From Eulemur rufifrons (lineage: Eukaryota > Chordata > Mammalia > Primates > Lemuridae): a DNA stretch of 64,000 bases. Location: assembly GCF_041146395.1 (NCBI RefSeq), contig NC_091000.1, forward strand, positions 16,871,001-16,935,000. Reading direction: 5' to 3'. The translations under genes were made by a program, and so were the position numbers. This document shows, one piece after another, positions 50,593-61,925 of this stretch. The notes under the pieces were generated by a model. That model saw only the letters and a program-made list of their open reading frames with translations, was not told the DNA's origin and ran no database searches. Positions within the stretch are counted from its first letter, which is position 1. The number at the start of each line of letters is the position of its first letter.

Positions 50593-51297
50593 CCATTTGT
50601 ACCTTGGTGGTGGCAGCACACGCCAGGCCTGGAGTCTGTACATTCAGCAAGTGCTGAGCCAAGAGATGCGAGGCCAGCCCCTGTTCTGGCAGATCACCCT
50701 AGGCCCTAGGAGTGCTTTTCTTGGGACCTCCCTCACACCCTTAGGGGACATGCACCCCACATCTTCCCTTACAGGGCAGCTAGAGAAAGCACCTTCTCTC
50801 CTCTAAACTCTATGCCAACATTCCTCTTCCCAGAGAACAGCTTTCTTCTAGACACTATGTTGGGGTAAAGGTCATTGGGCTAGGGTGGATAGCTCTTAGC
50901 AAGTCCTGCTGACATGTGTCTAGTAACTCTTTAGAATGTAGAGGTATTACCCATTGTTCTCAGCTTTGTTCTTTAGCTGAAATTTTAAGACAATGAAAAA
51001 AATTCCATTTTATAACCTGCTACATTTATGTTGGAGGATATGCAGTAATTTTCGTAGGTTATATAAACAATTAATTCATCTTTCCAAGGCCTCCTCTGAT
51101 ACTTGTTTTTTTGATATTTGTTTTTTTAAAATATATATATTTTATTTCAGATTATTACAGGGGTCTCCTCTGTTAGTAAAATGTACTGAGACTTATCCTG
51201 AATTCCTTTATTCGGTAGTCTTGGTTATTGAGAAAACTAAGAATCAGGAAATAAACCCCAAAGGACCTCAGAACAGGTAAAAATATTAATAGTATGT

Positions 51298-51298
<1 letters not shown>

Positions 51299-51333
<35 letters not shown>
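51299..51333. repeat. (CA)n microsatellite
   Basis: An uninterrupted CA run of about 17 units, then 'cgtatgcg'. Long enough to be polymorphic. Confidence 0.95.
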
Positions 51334-51335
<2 letters not shown>

Positions 51336-51439
51336 ATGCGCTTGAGTACTTTACTTAATTGGAGGTTTCCTTGAGTCTCTCCTCAGCATCTAATTATTGT
51401 GACCTTTTTATATACTGCTCACAGCAGATTTAAGTCATT

Positions 51440-51570
51440 CAATGCTATAAAGTTGGTGTTCTTTTGTTGCAAATGATAGAAATCCCCTTTAAATGGCTTA
51501 TCAATTAATATGCTTACTCATTGTAAATAATCAAAAACCTAACTTTAAAAATAAAGAAAAGGTATCATCC
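51440..51570 (+). repeat. Ancient interspersed repeat 'family B', left part
   Basis: 'ttgttgcaaatgatagaaat' followed by 'taaatggcttatcaattaat' is typical of an old repeat whose right part may lie at 51770-52110. I cannot name it. Confidence 0.35.
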
Positions 51571-51623
51571 ATGTAAATGACATATCTTACATGGCTTCAG
51601 GCAAAGCTTGACCAAGTACCCAG

Positions 51624-51742
51624 TTTCTTCTTTCCTCCCTCCCTCTCTCCTTTTCTTCTCTCTTCTCTTCTCTTTTCTTTTCTTTCTTTTCTTCCTTTCC
51701 TTTCCTTTTTTCTCTCTTTTTCTCTTTCTTCTTTCTTTCTTC
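51624..51742. repeat. Polypyrimidine (CT-rich) tract
   Basis: About 119 bp almost purely C/T on the + strand, with (TTCC)n, (TTTCT)n and (TTCT)n sub-blocks. The long strand asymmetry is compatible with triplex (H-DNA) formation. The 73-codon frame at 51577-51798 is a by-product of this tract. Confidence 0.92.
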
Positions 51743-51769
51743 AGGGTCTTGGCATTATCTTAAATCTGA

Positions 51770-52110
51770 CTTCGCATATAGTTGTAAGGGGTGTGTGAGA
51801 AACACCCAACGCTTAAATCCTCATTTATGCCCACTAGACATCTTTTTCGCTAACTCTTAAGAATGAGAAAGGAAAATTCTTTCTCAGAAGCTCCCAGAAA
51901 ATTCTCTAAATAGTTCAGTCAGCCCAAACCAGGTCATGTGCTCACTGCTGCACCAATCGCCCTGTCTGGGAGAATGGGGTATACTAATTGGCTTCAGCCT
52001 GGGCCTACTCTAGAACTGAGGTTTGGGGTCATTTCTACCTAAAACATATGACTGGAAATTTAGGGAGCTTTTAGGAAGTAGTTAGTAAACTTAAGGGGAA
52101 AAAGGAGAAT
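51770..52110 (+). repeat. Ancient interspersed repeat 'family B', right part
   Basis: Contains 'caggtcatgtgctcactgct', 'caccaatcgccctgtctggg' and 'tactaattggcttcagcct', a pattern I associate with the downstream half of the repeat begun at 51440. Low confidence. Confidence 0.35.
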
Positions 52111-52761
52111 TTATTATCAGGATACGGAGGTAGCTATAGATCCTAAAGATAGGAATGTTTTGGGCTGCAAGAAGGAATGGAGCCGAGTGAGTGAGTGAGT
52201 CCCTTGGCAATCCTTGGCATACTTTTCCACTGACTCTTATTTCTCCTTCTTGTTAAGCCTCTACTTTTCTTTCTTGTTAGAAAGAAAATGTGTAGGCCAC
52301 GTGATGGGCAGAAACAGCTTCTCATGGCTTTCAAGTTCACGTGTTAAAATTGCAGACACACAGAATTTAACACTCGCCTTGGGTCCAGATTCCACATTAA
52401 ATGGGAAGGACCCCTGATCAGCCTAGCTATAGTCAGCTGCCCACCCTCTATGCAATCAACTCTTCCCAGGGATGGGTCATTATAAACAAACTCGGCTTCT
52501 AGAATTCTCCTCCTGTGTATCAGGGAGGAGTCATTAACATATCACTGCTTTTGATTACCGAGTTTTTTGGCGCTCCCTTCAAATCTGTGCCCTAGTGCCT
52601 CATTGCCTTATGCTAATCTTGGCCCTGTGCTGAGAGATTATCATGAGGCTAACTCCTATTCCCCTATGGCTGGAGCTAAGAAAATGAGATGATGGAGCTG
52701 TGGACCTTAGGATGAAGGAGAAAGTCAAGGGAACTCTTGCCTAAGTGGGGAGCAAACCCAG
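52111..52761. other. Unassigned sequence, no gene seen
   Basis: No gene. The short opposing frames at 52143-52340 and 52214-52417 have no motif. Confidence 0.4.
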
Positions 52762-53127
52762 TGCTGTGGTCTGAATGTTTGTGTCCCCCAAAATTCATGT
52801 GTTGAAACCTAACCCCTAAGGTGATGATATTAGGAGGGGAGGCCTTTGGGAGGTGATTTGGTCATGAGGGCAGAGCTATCATGAATGGGACTAGTATCCT
52901 TATTGAAAGGACCCCAGAGAGCTTCCTTGTCCCTTCTGTGATATGAGGACACAGCAAGAAGACTGGTGTCTGTGAACCAGGAAGTGAGCTCTCACCAGAC
53001 ACTGAATTGATTGGTGCTTTGATCTTGGACTTCCCAGCCTCCAGCACTGTGAGAAATGAATGCTTGTTATTTATAGGCCACCCAGTTTATGGTATTTTTG
53101 TTGCAGCAGCTGGAACAGACTAAGACG
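52762..53127 (+). mobile_element. MST-like LTR (MaLR), full length
   Basis: Begins 'tgctgtggtctgaatgtttg' and runs through 'ggcctttgggaggtgatttg', 'gaccccagagagcttccttg', 'gaggacacagcaagaagact', 'cttggacttcccagcctcca' and 'tgagaaatgaatgcttgtta' to 'cagactaagac'. At 366 bp it is a full MaLR LTR, the least diverged LTR in the window by eye. Its AATAAA site is mutated to AATGAA. It is a solo copy, and no flanking 5-bp duplication is obvious. The 61-codon minus frame at 52862-53047 is internal. Confidence 0.88.
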
Positions 53128-54014
53128 GTAACTTGAGACCACAAAATGCTAGGCAGCCTTCACACAATGTGTCTACCACAGGCAGTAACTGCACATTGCC
53201 GCAATCTGTCAGCAACAAGAGAAAGAAAAAGAATTTACAAATCAGGTACAAAAATCAAAGGAGTACAGCAGAGCAACAGGACAAACCATTCCATGTGCTC
53301 CAATGGTCCATATTCATGACAATAATTCTGGGTCATTTGATGTTATGCTAGCTTCACGCTACTGTAGCTAAATTGAAATTTTACTCTTGCAAAATAATGT
53401 ATGAACATTATTATACTAGTTTGTATACCCTCAGCTACCTTAATTCCATCTTCTGTCATTTCCTTAACATCTATACATTGTTGTTACTTATTGTTAAGAT
53501 TTCCTTCATTGTGCATATCTACAGTTATTTCTGATACCAATTCTGAATCACTGAGATCATTTCTTAACATGAATTCTTTCAACAAACATTTCAGTATCAC
53601 TAAATAGTATACTTTCCTTATCCAATGATGTATGCAGTTTTATTTACATAATTTTAACTGCTCTAATGGAGGCAGATATTATTTATGCTAGTTCCCAGTT
53701 GTGAGTTGCCATTAAACTGGTTATAGATTTTTTTTGTTCCCAAGTTTTCATGGCAAAACTCAATATATATACCTAATGATTTCTCTCCACCGAAGTCAGA
53801 TTCACTTGAGAAGTAATGTCATGGTTGTGCTGAAGGAACCTTCAGCACACAGTCCTAGAATAAAGAAACAGATTTATTATCAGAGAGACTAAATAAATTA
53901 TACTCATCTATCAGTGTGGCAGGAATGCTGTGAAGCTAGACCCAGAACTGCCTCCCAGGAGCTTGCCCTGATTTTCCTTAATTTGCTCTAGATTTACAGA
54001 CCCTTTGGGAGAGG
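53128..54014. other. Unassigned AT-rich sequence with a near-perfect palindrome
   Basis: No gene or confident repeat. Contains the palindrome at 53826-53849. Confidence 0.4.
53826..53849. repeat. Near-perfect 24-bp palindrome
   Basis: The arms 'tgtgctgaagg' and 'ccttcagcaca' are separated by only 'aa'. Strong cruciform potential. Confidence 0.9.
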
Positions 54015-54245
54015 GGCAGCATCCTGGTTAAGAACACAGCCCCTCGAGTCAGGAGAGCATGGCAGCAATTAGGAACATGGGCTGAACTGGAATCCTACCT
54101 TTTCCACTGGGGAAGTTTGAGAACATTACTTACCTTCCGTGGCTCAGTTTCCTTCTTTATCCAAGAATAATAATACCTACCTCACAGAGTTTTTCTGCAA
54201 ATCTGAGTTAATAGCTTAGTAAAGTGCCCGTATTCAGTACACCCC
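54015..54245 (+). mobile_element. MIR SINE, near full length
   Basis: Forward order: 'gcatcctggttaagaacac', 'ccttccgtggctcagtttcc', 'aagaataataatacctacct' and 'agtaaagtgcccgtattcag', with a short internal partial duplication of the 5' part. Confidence 0.62.
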
Positions 54246-57200
54246 CCTCCGTCAGTTCCCTTTCCCTCCTTGTCCTTTCCTAACCTATTTGCCTTGCTCT
54301 GCTCTTGATCACCTCGCAGTTTGATCCCTGTTTGTCAGTCTTACTGAATCTTTGTATACCAGTGTAAGATACCTAGAAAATCTCGCCATACTGAATATCT
54401 AATTCATTTTTGTTTTCTTTTTCAAATATTTCCTGATGCTCTTCTGGAAACCCCCTACCTTGGTGAAATCCTAAGTCTTCAGGTCTCCTTCTAAGGAATA
54501 AAAACCAAATTCCTTAGTGGTGATTAGTGCTTTCTTCTGATGTAAAGATGAGATTGCAACCCTATGTCTTACCTCTTTTTTCTATAAACTGCCTAGTGAC
54601 CCTCTGGTGCTGATTAAGGTTTAATAGTCACAGTTTGTATTAATGACTGAGCAACGGCCATGTGTGTCATAATATTAATATTTACCGCCCCCCTTTGCCA
54701 GTACCAGTATGTGTAGTGACAAACCTCCTCAAAGCAAAGCAAAACAATGCAAATACTGTATCCACGTTGTAAGAGCAGACAGGTAGGGGTCATGGAGCAA
54801 AGCGGCTGCCCCTCAGGCAGGGTCTGGTAGAGTCACCACGTCCACACAGCAGCAGGAGCCTGTCATAGCATGCGCAGGCATGCCAGCTTAGGGGGTCTGA
54901 CTCACACTAACAAAATTTGCAATATGCTGATCAGATCTCCAGGGGCTTTATTTATAACAAGGAGGGAAATTACTCAACAAGCTGGATATTTATAGGTAAG
55001 TAATTTTTACCCACAGGAGAGTAGCTTCCTTTAAAAAGTTCAGAGAACCCCCTTTACTCTGCAGTCTTCTCAATACTGTCTGAAGGGTTTAGTTCTAAAA
55101 AATACTTCATCATCATAACTTTGTGGTTTGTACACTAAAGAGGCCCTAGGCCAATGTAATGTCCTCCGGGTCTCTATTTTGATATACGTGTCACAGTACC
55201 AGGCATGAAATGATATCTTGTTATAAAGAGGACTGAGAGAATCCAAGACAACCTATTTAATATTTGTAGAAACATTGATATCAATATAGATTTGCAAGTG
55301 TGCATATCACCAGAATATGAGTTTAAAAGTCGAATGAAAAAAAAAAAAACCATGCAGAAAGACAAGTTTCTGAGGCACAATATACAGAATGATTTTACAA
55401 CTAAAACGTAGCCCAGAGAGGCAAGCCTGCTGATCCAGTTTCTTTGTCTGTACTGCCTCCTGGTGGTAAGATGGCATTAGTCCTTTGGCAGAAAGGGGAC
55501 TGGGAGTAAAGGACACAAGTGAGAATGGTGGGAACAGGAAAGAGGCAACAGGTCAGAGAAGAAATAAAATAGAAAAGAAGGAAGTCTTTCATATCCTGGC
55601 AGAGTATCCTGGAACAGTACTCAGAAGAGCCTGGCAGTGGGATGTTAGGAGAGAGACCCTAGCACCTATAGGAGCTGCTTTTGCTGCCCATCGATGTTGG
55701 CCAGATGTTGAATTTCTTAGAACTGAAAAGGTTTTGCAGCCCTGTGTAGGGTGAGTGTTGTGATACTGAGTCACATTGCTCAGCCACCACGGTACCCTGC
55801 ACTCTCTGTCATCTCGGAGAAATGTAGCCTGCAAATTGGATGACACTTAGTCCACAGCATATGTTTAGCAGAGATGTGGGCAAAATAGTTCAGTGGCCCC
55901 AGGGAAGCCCCTGTGTGGGGCATTTCACCCTTTTTTAGCTACCCAGGGAACTCACAGAGGAGGACCTTGGTGCTTATTTACAGTTCTTGGCATTATATTT
56001 TAAGAGGAATTTATACCAGTAATCCTAGACCCACAAATAAATACTGCATTGAAAGGTATCCAAATGGATAGTCTCAATTCTATTCCATGTGAGCTTGCAG
56101 ACCTGTTGCTAAATACAAGATGTGATGTGTTGTTCCCATTTATCAGTGGTTCCCGACAGGTGGTGAGACCTCTAGTGGCTGGTGGAGTTATTGCAAAGAG
56201 TCCAAGAATTTAGTCTAGATGCGTCATTTAAGGAGTGGAAAAAATATTTTGTGCAAACGTACCAATATTTTTCAAAAATATGAGGATGACCAGAACTAGT
56301 AAAATATAAGTTTATGTAAAAGAACTACTGAATTCACACTAGCTTTTGGTTATTATATATTTTCTTAATTGGATTCTACTACCAATGTAATTATTAAAAT
56401 CCCTCCACCCCTACCCAGTCATACTCTCAATAACTGTTTTTCACGTCTGAGATGAGCTCCAAGGAAGGCACTGGTGGGCTCAGATGCTCTGGGGCTTTGC
56501 TCAGTAGTCAGCTTTGCGGTTTCAGGAGGCCCAAGAGAACTTCAGGGCTTTCCACCCTGAGCACTTTGTTCAGGAAGCTTAAGAGACTTGTTGTGGTTTC
56601 AGATATGACACGCTTGAAGTTCTGGAGTTGGCACAAATTACTGCTCCTGCTCAAACAGATAGTAGGAAGAAAGATAACCTTCAGGGCTGGTGGCCTGAAA
56701 ACCGAAGCTGTGGTTGTCTCTACAGACAACTGCTCTTCAGCAAGCTTGCAATTGCTCCACAGAGGCAAACATTTTTCTTTCATGTGGGAAAAGAAAGAAC
56801 TTTATCAGACAAAAAGTCTCTATTCTCTTGAAACATTGGGGTGAGAGGGGAGGAAGTTGGGCAGTAAATTGGGGCAGAATTTACAACAGTGAAAATCACG
56901 TTTTTGTTGAGTTCTCCCTTATCACATGGGCAACTCCATGCTGTTGCTGATGCTTCATAGATGCTTGTGTTACTATCAACTGCCAGCTGAAGCTCTAACG
57001 AGGCCCCCAGAGAAGGGAGAGCAGAGCTCCCTTGGGCAAGCCTTAAGTTAAGCCACTATGTCCTGAATCAACCAGCTCACCTTGGCTTTTTGAGGACAGA
57101 GGCTGATGGCAACAAGATTCCAAAGCTTAAATGGGTATATGCAAAGCCTCATGAGAAGCAAAGTATTTTGGCCTCACCTCTTACAGTAGTGCCATTAAAA

Positions 57201-57448
57201 AAGCCACCCAATCACTATCCCAAAGACAGACTGGGATATTTGTTAAGTAAAGTACTAAGGTTACAGATAGTTTGGTTTTAGTTATAACTACTTATAGGCA
57301 TATATAAATTTGAATGTCTAAGCAAAAATGTCTCTCCCACTGTCTATCATGGCAGTTTTACTACTGGAAATTCATTTCTTTGAGTTAAGAGTCTTTTCCA
57401 TCTCTCTTACAATGCAGACATTGTGGTGGATGCATCTGGTAGAAATGG
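54246..57448. other. Unassigned sequence, no gene supported
   Basis: No repeat that I can name. The 130-codon plus frame at 56452-56844 is among the longest outside recognised repeats. It overlaps a 91-codon antisense frame (56508-56783) and two plus frames in other phases, starts at an ordinary ATG and shows no domain. The 89- and 85-codon frames at 55485-55754 plus and 55589-55846 minus overlap each other. I treat all as chance. Confidence 0.35.
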
Positions 57449-57498
57449 GAGAAATGACAGGTGTCTGAAGATGGAGAAATGACAGGTATCTGAAGATG
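57449..57498 (+). repeat. 25-bp tandem duplication
   Basis: Units at 57449-57473 and 57474-57498, each 'gagaaatgacaggt.tctga...' with a single G/A difference. Confidence 0.92.
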
Positions 57499-58433
57499 GA
57501 GCAGGATGCCAGGAAGGATAATAGAATGATAAAAGAGAATAAAAGGTAAGATAGATAACACTTACAGCTTGGAATGTTTGAAAGAGAATTTGGAATCTAT
57601 GGTCAGAAAAAAGGTGGCCAAAGGCAAAATCACAACTGGGCAGGATCCGTCTGGTTTGTGGCACAAATTCTCAGCTCCCCTCTCCTTCCCTGCTAGGCCC
57701 TCCTCCCCTCTGGCTGACTTGACATCAAACTTTAGACTCTTGTTTGCCCTCTTTGCTTTAGCAAACCTGTCACATAAAGAGCATGGAACCAAGGAAAGGC
57801 ATGCTCACATCGTGATTCTTTGGGTAAGGCATTCCATTTCTTTCTGTTTTTCTCATAAAATGGGGCTAGTGTCCATCATAATTTCTTAATGCTAAAAATA
57901 TATTTTTTTCCTTGCATCTTAACATTACTGAAATCTGGAAACATTTTAAAATGTGTGCATTTGACATGGTAGTGTCTCCTTTTTAATCTAAAAAATCTGT
58001 TGCTAAATAAATGGCGTGTCTCCTAATTAATGGCCTCATAGAATTCAAAAAATAGAATATTTTTTTGTTCCCCCTCACAGGTTAATGTGAAGGCTGAATA
58101 TGATAATTCTTATGAAAAGTTGGCAGTATTTAGCAGCAGACAAATAAAATGCTGTGGGATTTTCCCTACAGGGTCTGCTTCTGTTGGATGATGGTTTGAA
58201 TGACCCCTAAAGACATTTCAATATGCTCCCACACAGCGGGCACGTGAGGCCCTCTTTCCTAAGGCACAATGTTATAGTGTTGGGTTGTTTGTTATTGGAA
58301 AACCATTTTGTATTATAAAAATACAATGATCATTAAAATAAAAACAAAAAGAGAGGAAATGCAAATATTTGTTCTTATACACATTAAAATTAAACATGAA
58401 CATAAGTTGTATATATTACATATAAATTATATA
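57499..58433. other. Unassigned sequence, no gene seen
   Basis: No repeat or gene that I can support. The opposing frames at 57407-57664 minus, 57562-57792 minus and 57569-57889 plus have no motif. Confidence 0.4.
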
Positions 58434-58760
58434 TAGTTGGCCCTCCATAGCCACGTGTTCCGCCTCTGAAGATTCAACCAACAGTAGATCAAAAATATTT
58501 TAAAAAATTAAAATAAAAAATAACAATACAACAAAAAATAAAAATAAAAAACAAAATAGTATAACAACTATTTACATAGCATTTATGTTGTATTAAGTAT
58601 TATAAATAATCTAGAGATTATTTACAGCATACAGGAGGATGTGTGTAGATTATATGCAAATACTACTCCATTGTATACAAAGGACTTGAGCATACTAAGA
58701 TTTTGGTATCCACGAGAGTCCTGGAACAAATCCCCACGCAGATACCAATGGATGACTGTA
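58434..58760 (+). mobile_element. MER2-like Tigger (Tc1/mariner) non-autonomous element
   Basis: The left end is 'agttggccctccatagccac' and the right end is 'gataccaatggatgactg', a recognisable inverted-terminal pair. It is flanked by TA on both sides, the Tc1/mariner target duplication. Internal blocks 'aacaactatttacatagcat' and 'gtattataaataatctagag' match. An A-rich expansion lies at about 58498-58558. The name MER2 is from memory. Confidence 0.78.
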
Positions 58761-59394
58761 TGTTTAAAGGAAGCATTATAAATGTTCCTTTTTAGGGATT
58801 TTTCTGGATGATCTAGTTTGACTAAGGCTTCTTAAAAATGAATCCAATGAGATTTTGATAGAAAACATCTTTTTCTTTTCCTAAATATCACATAGAAAAC
58901 ATAGGAGGTCTTGGTTGCTCCAAGACTTGTAAAGTTTAAAGGCTGCTAGAAGATGAATGTTGGACTTCTGGTACATGAAGAAAGAAGAAGGTTTGGTGGC
59001 AGGCCAGCCATGTGGCACTTCTCAATCATACCAGGTAAATGGTCTTCACTTTCCTTCCTAGTCTATTCTTCAATAAATTTTTATAACATAGCAGCTATTC
59101 TCTCTAAAGTATTAGGCTGAGGGAATACATGGTATCAGGCTTATTAGGAGTCTGACTGTGGTTAGCATTTTTAGATTCCTATATGATTTTCCCAAAGTTA
59201 GACAGCAAGTTCTTGGCAGAGTCAGGATTCAAACTTAGAATCCCTGGCCCTGTGTCCTATGGAGATAAACATACCTTTGCAGCCAACGAGTGGAGATCCA
59301 ACAAATATTTATTGAGTGGCTGCTATGTGCTAGGTTCTACACCAGCCATCAGATATGCAAAGATGAATACATACTCTTAGAAATTGATAGGAAA
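58761..59394. other. Mostly unassigned, decayed MIR/L2 blocks
   Basis: No gene. 59200-59260 ('ggcagagtcaggattcaaac') is MIR-like reversed. 59299-59380 ('caaatatttattgagtggct', 'gctatgtgctaggttctac') is L2/MIR-like. Confidence 0.4.
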
Positions 59395-60120
59395 ATGTAC
59401 TAAGAGCATGAACTAGAAATTCATAAAAGAAAATATCACATGATTAATAAACATTTAAATATGTATAATTCACTAGCAATTAGAGAAACATAAGTTAAAA
59501 TGAGAAGCTTTTTTTCTTTTTCGCTCTGTTTGACAAAGTTTAAAAACAATGACTATACTCAGTGTTAGAGAGCATGTGGGGTCACTTTCCTATACTGTTG
59601 ATAGAATAACACCTCGCTAGAAGAGTTTGGCAACATGTATCACAATAAAAATATCTATCTTTAACCTGGAAATTCCCATTAAGGAAATTTAAACAAAGGA
59701 AATAATAGAAAAAGGGCTCAAATATTTCACTGAAGTATTGCTTATAATAATTGTTTCATGTAAATGTCACATACAGTATTGTTAACTAATTTATGGTACA
59801 TCCTTTCAATAAAATGCTGTGCAGTTGATAATGTATACATGTGTTAGCATAGTTATCCACAACATGTCACCAAGTGAAAGCAACAGAATATTACATATAT
59901 TGTAATTCTATTACTATTTTGGTTATTTAAAATGTACACACACGTGCACACACACACGCACACACACATAAGTATATATATATATATATATATATAAAGA
60001 AATTAAGAAAGATCCTCCAAGGTTTTAAACATGGAGCAATCTTTCATTTTTTTATACTTCTTATTTCTTTAATTTTTTGCAATAAGCTTTAGTTACTTTT
60101 ATTATCTGAAAGAATATTAA
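59395..60120 (+). mobile_element. L1M LINE fragment, ORF2 C-terminal to 3' region
   Basis: In sense orientation: 'cactagcaattagagaaaca', 'ctatactgttgatagaataa', 'gcttataataattgtttcat' and 'ttatggtacatcctttcaat', the order of the L1 ORF2 3' region. Many indels, with no open frame. A compound microsatellite interrupts its 3' part. Confidence 0.68.
59934..59996. repeat. (CA)n-(TA)n compound microsatellite
   Basis: An interrupted CA run with 'cgtg' and 'cgc' breaks, then (TA)12 or so. Confidence 0.93.
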
Positions 60121-60399
60121 AACATAAATATCAAACACTGTATCCTCAAGGATGTCACATTTGTATACATGGGCATATTTTTCCAAGCTGAAATGTGAGT
60201 TTCCTACCAATTCTAGAATTTACAGAATTGGTAGAGCTAAGAAAGCTGTGAATCTGCCCCTCCTTTCAAAAACCTAAGCCCAGTGTGAAGAAGAGGGCAA
60301 GGAATCCAGATAAATCTTGCCTATAGTCCTTTTTTCAGCAATTTTTTCCTGAAAATAAATCAGATCCAGATGATGTAATCATTTCTCTTAAGCAGGGAA

Positions 60400-60560
60400 A
60401 GAACTAAAGTTTATTGGGAAGTTCTTAATTTCCAGGCACTCTCAGGATACTTGTATGTCCTCCACAGGTTGAGTGAGTATCAGTAGACAAAAATAACTGG
60501 CCTCGAATTGCACCGGTAGAAGTTGGCAGAGCCATGATTCAAATCTAGTCCTGATTCCAA
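60400..60560 (-). mobile_element. Possible MIR fragment
   Basis: 'ggcagagccatgattcaaat' preceded by 'aattgcaccggtagaagt' is MIR-like in reverse. Diverged. Confidence 0.4.
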
Positions 60561-60734
60561 AACCTTTGCTGTTTCTATGGTTTCCTTACTGTATGCTTTT
60601 GTGTGTTTGTGTATTCACCAAGATTTAGATCCCTACTTTACCGTGAAATAATTTGTGCCTTAAAATTTGTACTTAATTGGGTCTTCCTTAAAAGAAACTT
60701 ATAGTGGACACATTTCTCTCATGCCATAGCCTTC

Positions 60735-60815
60735 TTTAGCTGGCTAGAGACCTGTATATTCATCCATCTATCCATCCTTACATACATCATCTTCATTCAT
60801 CCCTCCTTCTGTCTA
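60735..60815. repeat. Interrupted (ATCC)n-like tract
   Basis: 'attcatccatctatccatcc' followed by 'ttcattcatccctccttc'. Short and imperfect. Confidence 0.6.
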
Positions 60816-60824
60816 GAATTTGTT

Positions 60825-61085
60825 AAGAGCAATAGTTTAGAGTATAAGAGCATGGTCCATAGAACCCAACTGGCTTGGTTCAAATTGTGGCTCTACTGCT
60901 TACTAGATATGAGATAATGGAGAAGGAACTTAAAAACTCTGTGCCTTCTTTTCCTGTAAAATAGGAATAATAATAGTACCTACCTCATAATGTTATTGTA
61001 AACACTAAATGAATTAATAAATGTAAAGTACTTAGAGCAGAGCCTGACATGTAATAAGCATATCATTTCCATCATTATTATTAAT
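60825..61085 (+). mobile_element. MIR SINE, near full length
   Basis: Forward order: 'agtataagagcatggtccat', 'ggttcaaattgtggctctac', 'ttcctgtaaaataggaataa', 'tagtacctacctcataatgt' and 'gagcagagcctgacatgtaa'. Confidence 0.7.
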
Positions 61086-61457
61086 ACTCAGCACCATGTA
61101 CTGGACTTCCCTGAATAAGGGGGTTGGGCTGGTTTTATTGTTACAGGGTAATGAGGCGTGATCTGACAGGATCTTGTGATGAGATGATTCCAGGAAACAC
61201 AGTCTGACTAGACCATGCTATGGGTGATGCCAGGGCTTGATCTGGATCCTGGATCCTGCCTGGTGGTGTCCTCTTCTTAATTCAGTCACTACTCCTCAGT
61301 CCAAGCTCTTAGGTTCTGCCCATAGCTACAGCCTTAGTTCATCTGGGCTTGCTCAGGTTGTAGGACCTTCAACGTGGGGGTCCTTAGCAACTGAAAAACA
61401 GTTCCCAACTTTGTTATATAAAACTTAAGCCAGATTGATCCTGTGCATTTACAAGGG
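61086..61457. other. Unassigned sequence, no gene seen
   Basis: No repeat or gene that I can support. The 63-codon plus frame at 61237-61428 has no motif. Confidence 0.35.
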
Positions 61458-61925
61458 TGTTACCAAAAGCACTTTTCCCCAAGGCCACATCAGAAGAAGA
61501 AGGACAAGAGGTTTGAGGAGAAGGAAAGGGAAGTTTACTAATTTGCCAGTCAATGAGGAGGATGGAGACTGGCATCTTAAAGTACTATTGTCCTAACTAT
61601 AGGCAGAAATAAAGAGCTTTTAAGGGGGGGTGGTTCAGCTTCAGGCTATTGCTGTTCAACTATAGTTGATGGTCCTGATCAACCCCATCTCCAGCAAAGA
61701 TGATCCCGTGACCTCTGTCTGGACAATTCCGTTGAGCCATCTCCTGTGGTACAAAGAACAAAGGATACTCCTCTGCCCCTCTGATTACTGGCCTTGAGCA
61801 GGGATGCAGGTTTTAATTCCCCAAAAGGATGGGGTTGGGGGAGTTTAAAAAGACTACTCATAAGACATTTTACCCTTTTTCAGCTGTTCCCTCTGTTACA
61901 AGGAGAGAAGTTGTCTAATCTGAAG
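61458..61925 (-). mobile_element. ERV1-like LTR, copy 1
   Basis: Read on the minus strand it aligns along its length with the plus-strand LTR at 63312-63809. Shared blocks include 'ttgttctttg', 'aggagat', 'ccatcaacta.agttga', 'cccttaaaagctct' and the 3' end 'cttttggtaaca'. The end 'ggtaaca' and the internal layout are of class I (ERV1) LTR type. The exact family is not assigned. The 60-codon minus frame at 61679-61861 lies inside and resembles part of the open frame in the other copy only because both are LTR. Confidence 0.6.

Larger units (their letters stand above)
47980..51298. other. Unassigned sequence, AT-rich then a GC-rich patch
   Basis: No gene that I can support. 48.1-49.0 kb is strongly AT-rich. 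50.2-50.8 kb is relatively GC-rich with overlapping open frames of 72-103 codons on both strands. None has a motif, and CpG is not dense enough to call an island. Confidence 0.35.

Noticed and set aside
54780..54960. Segment considered as a MER5-type element
   Set aside because: The block order does not follow the MER5 consensus in either direction.
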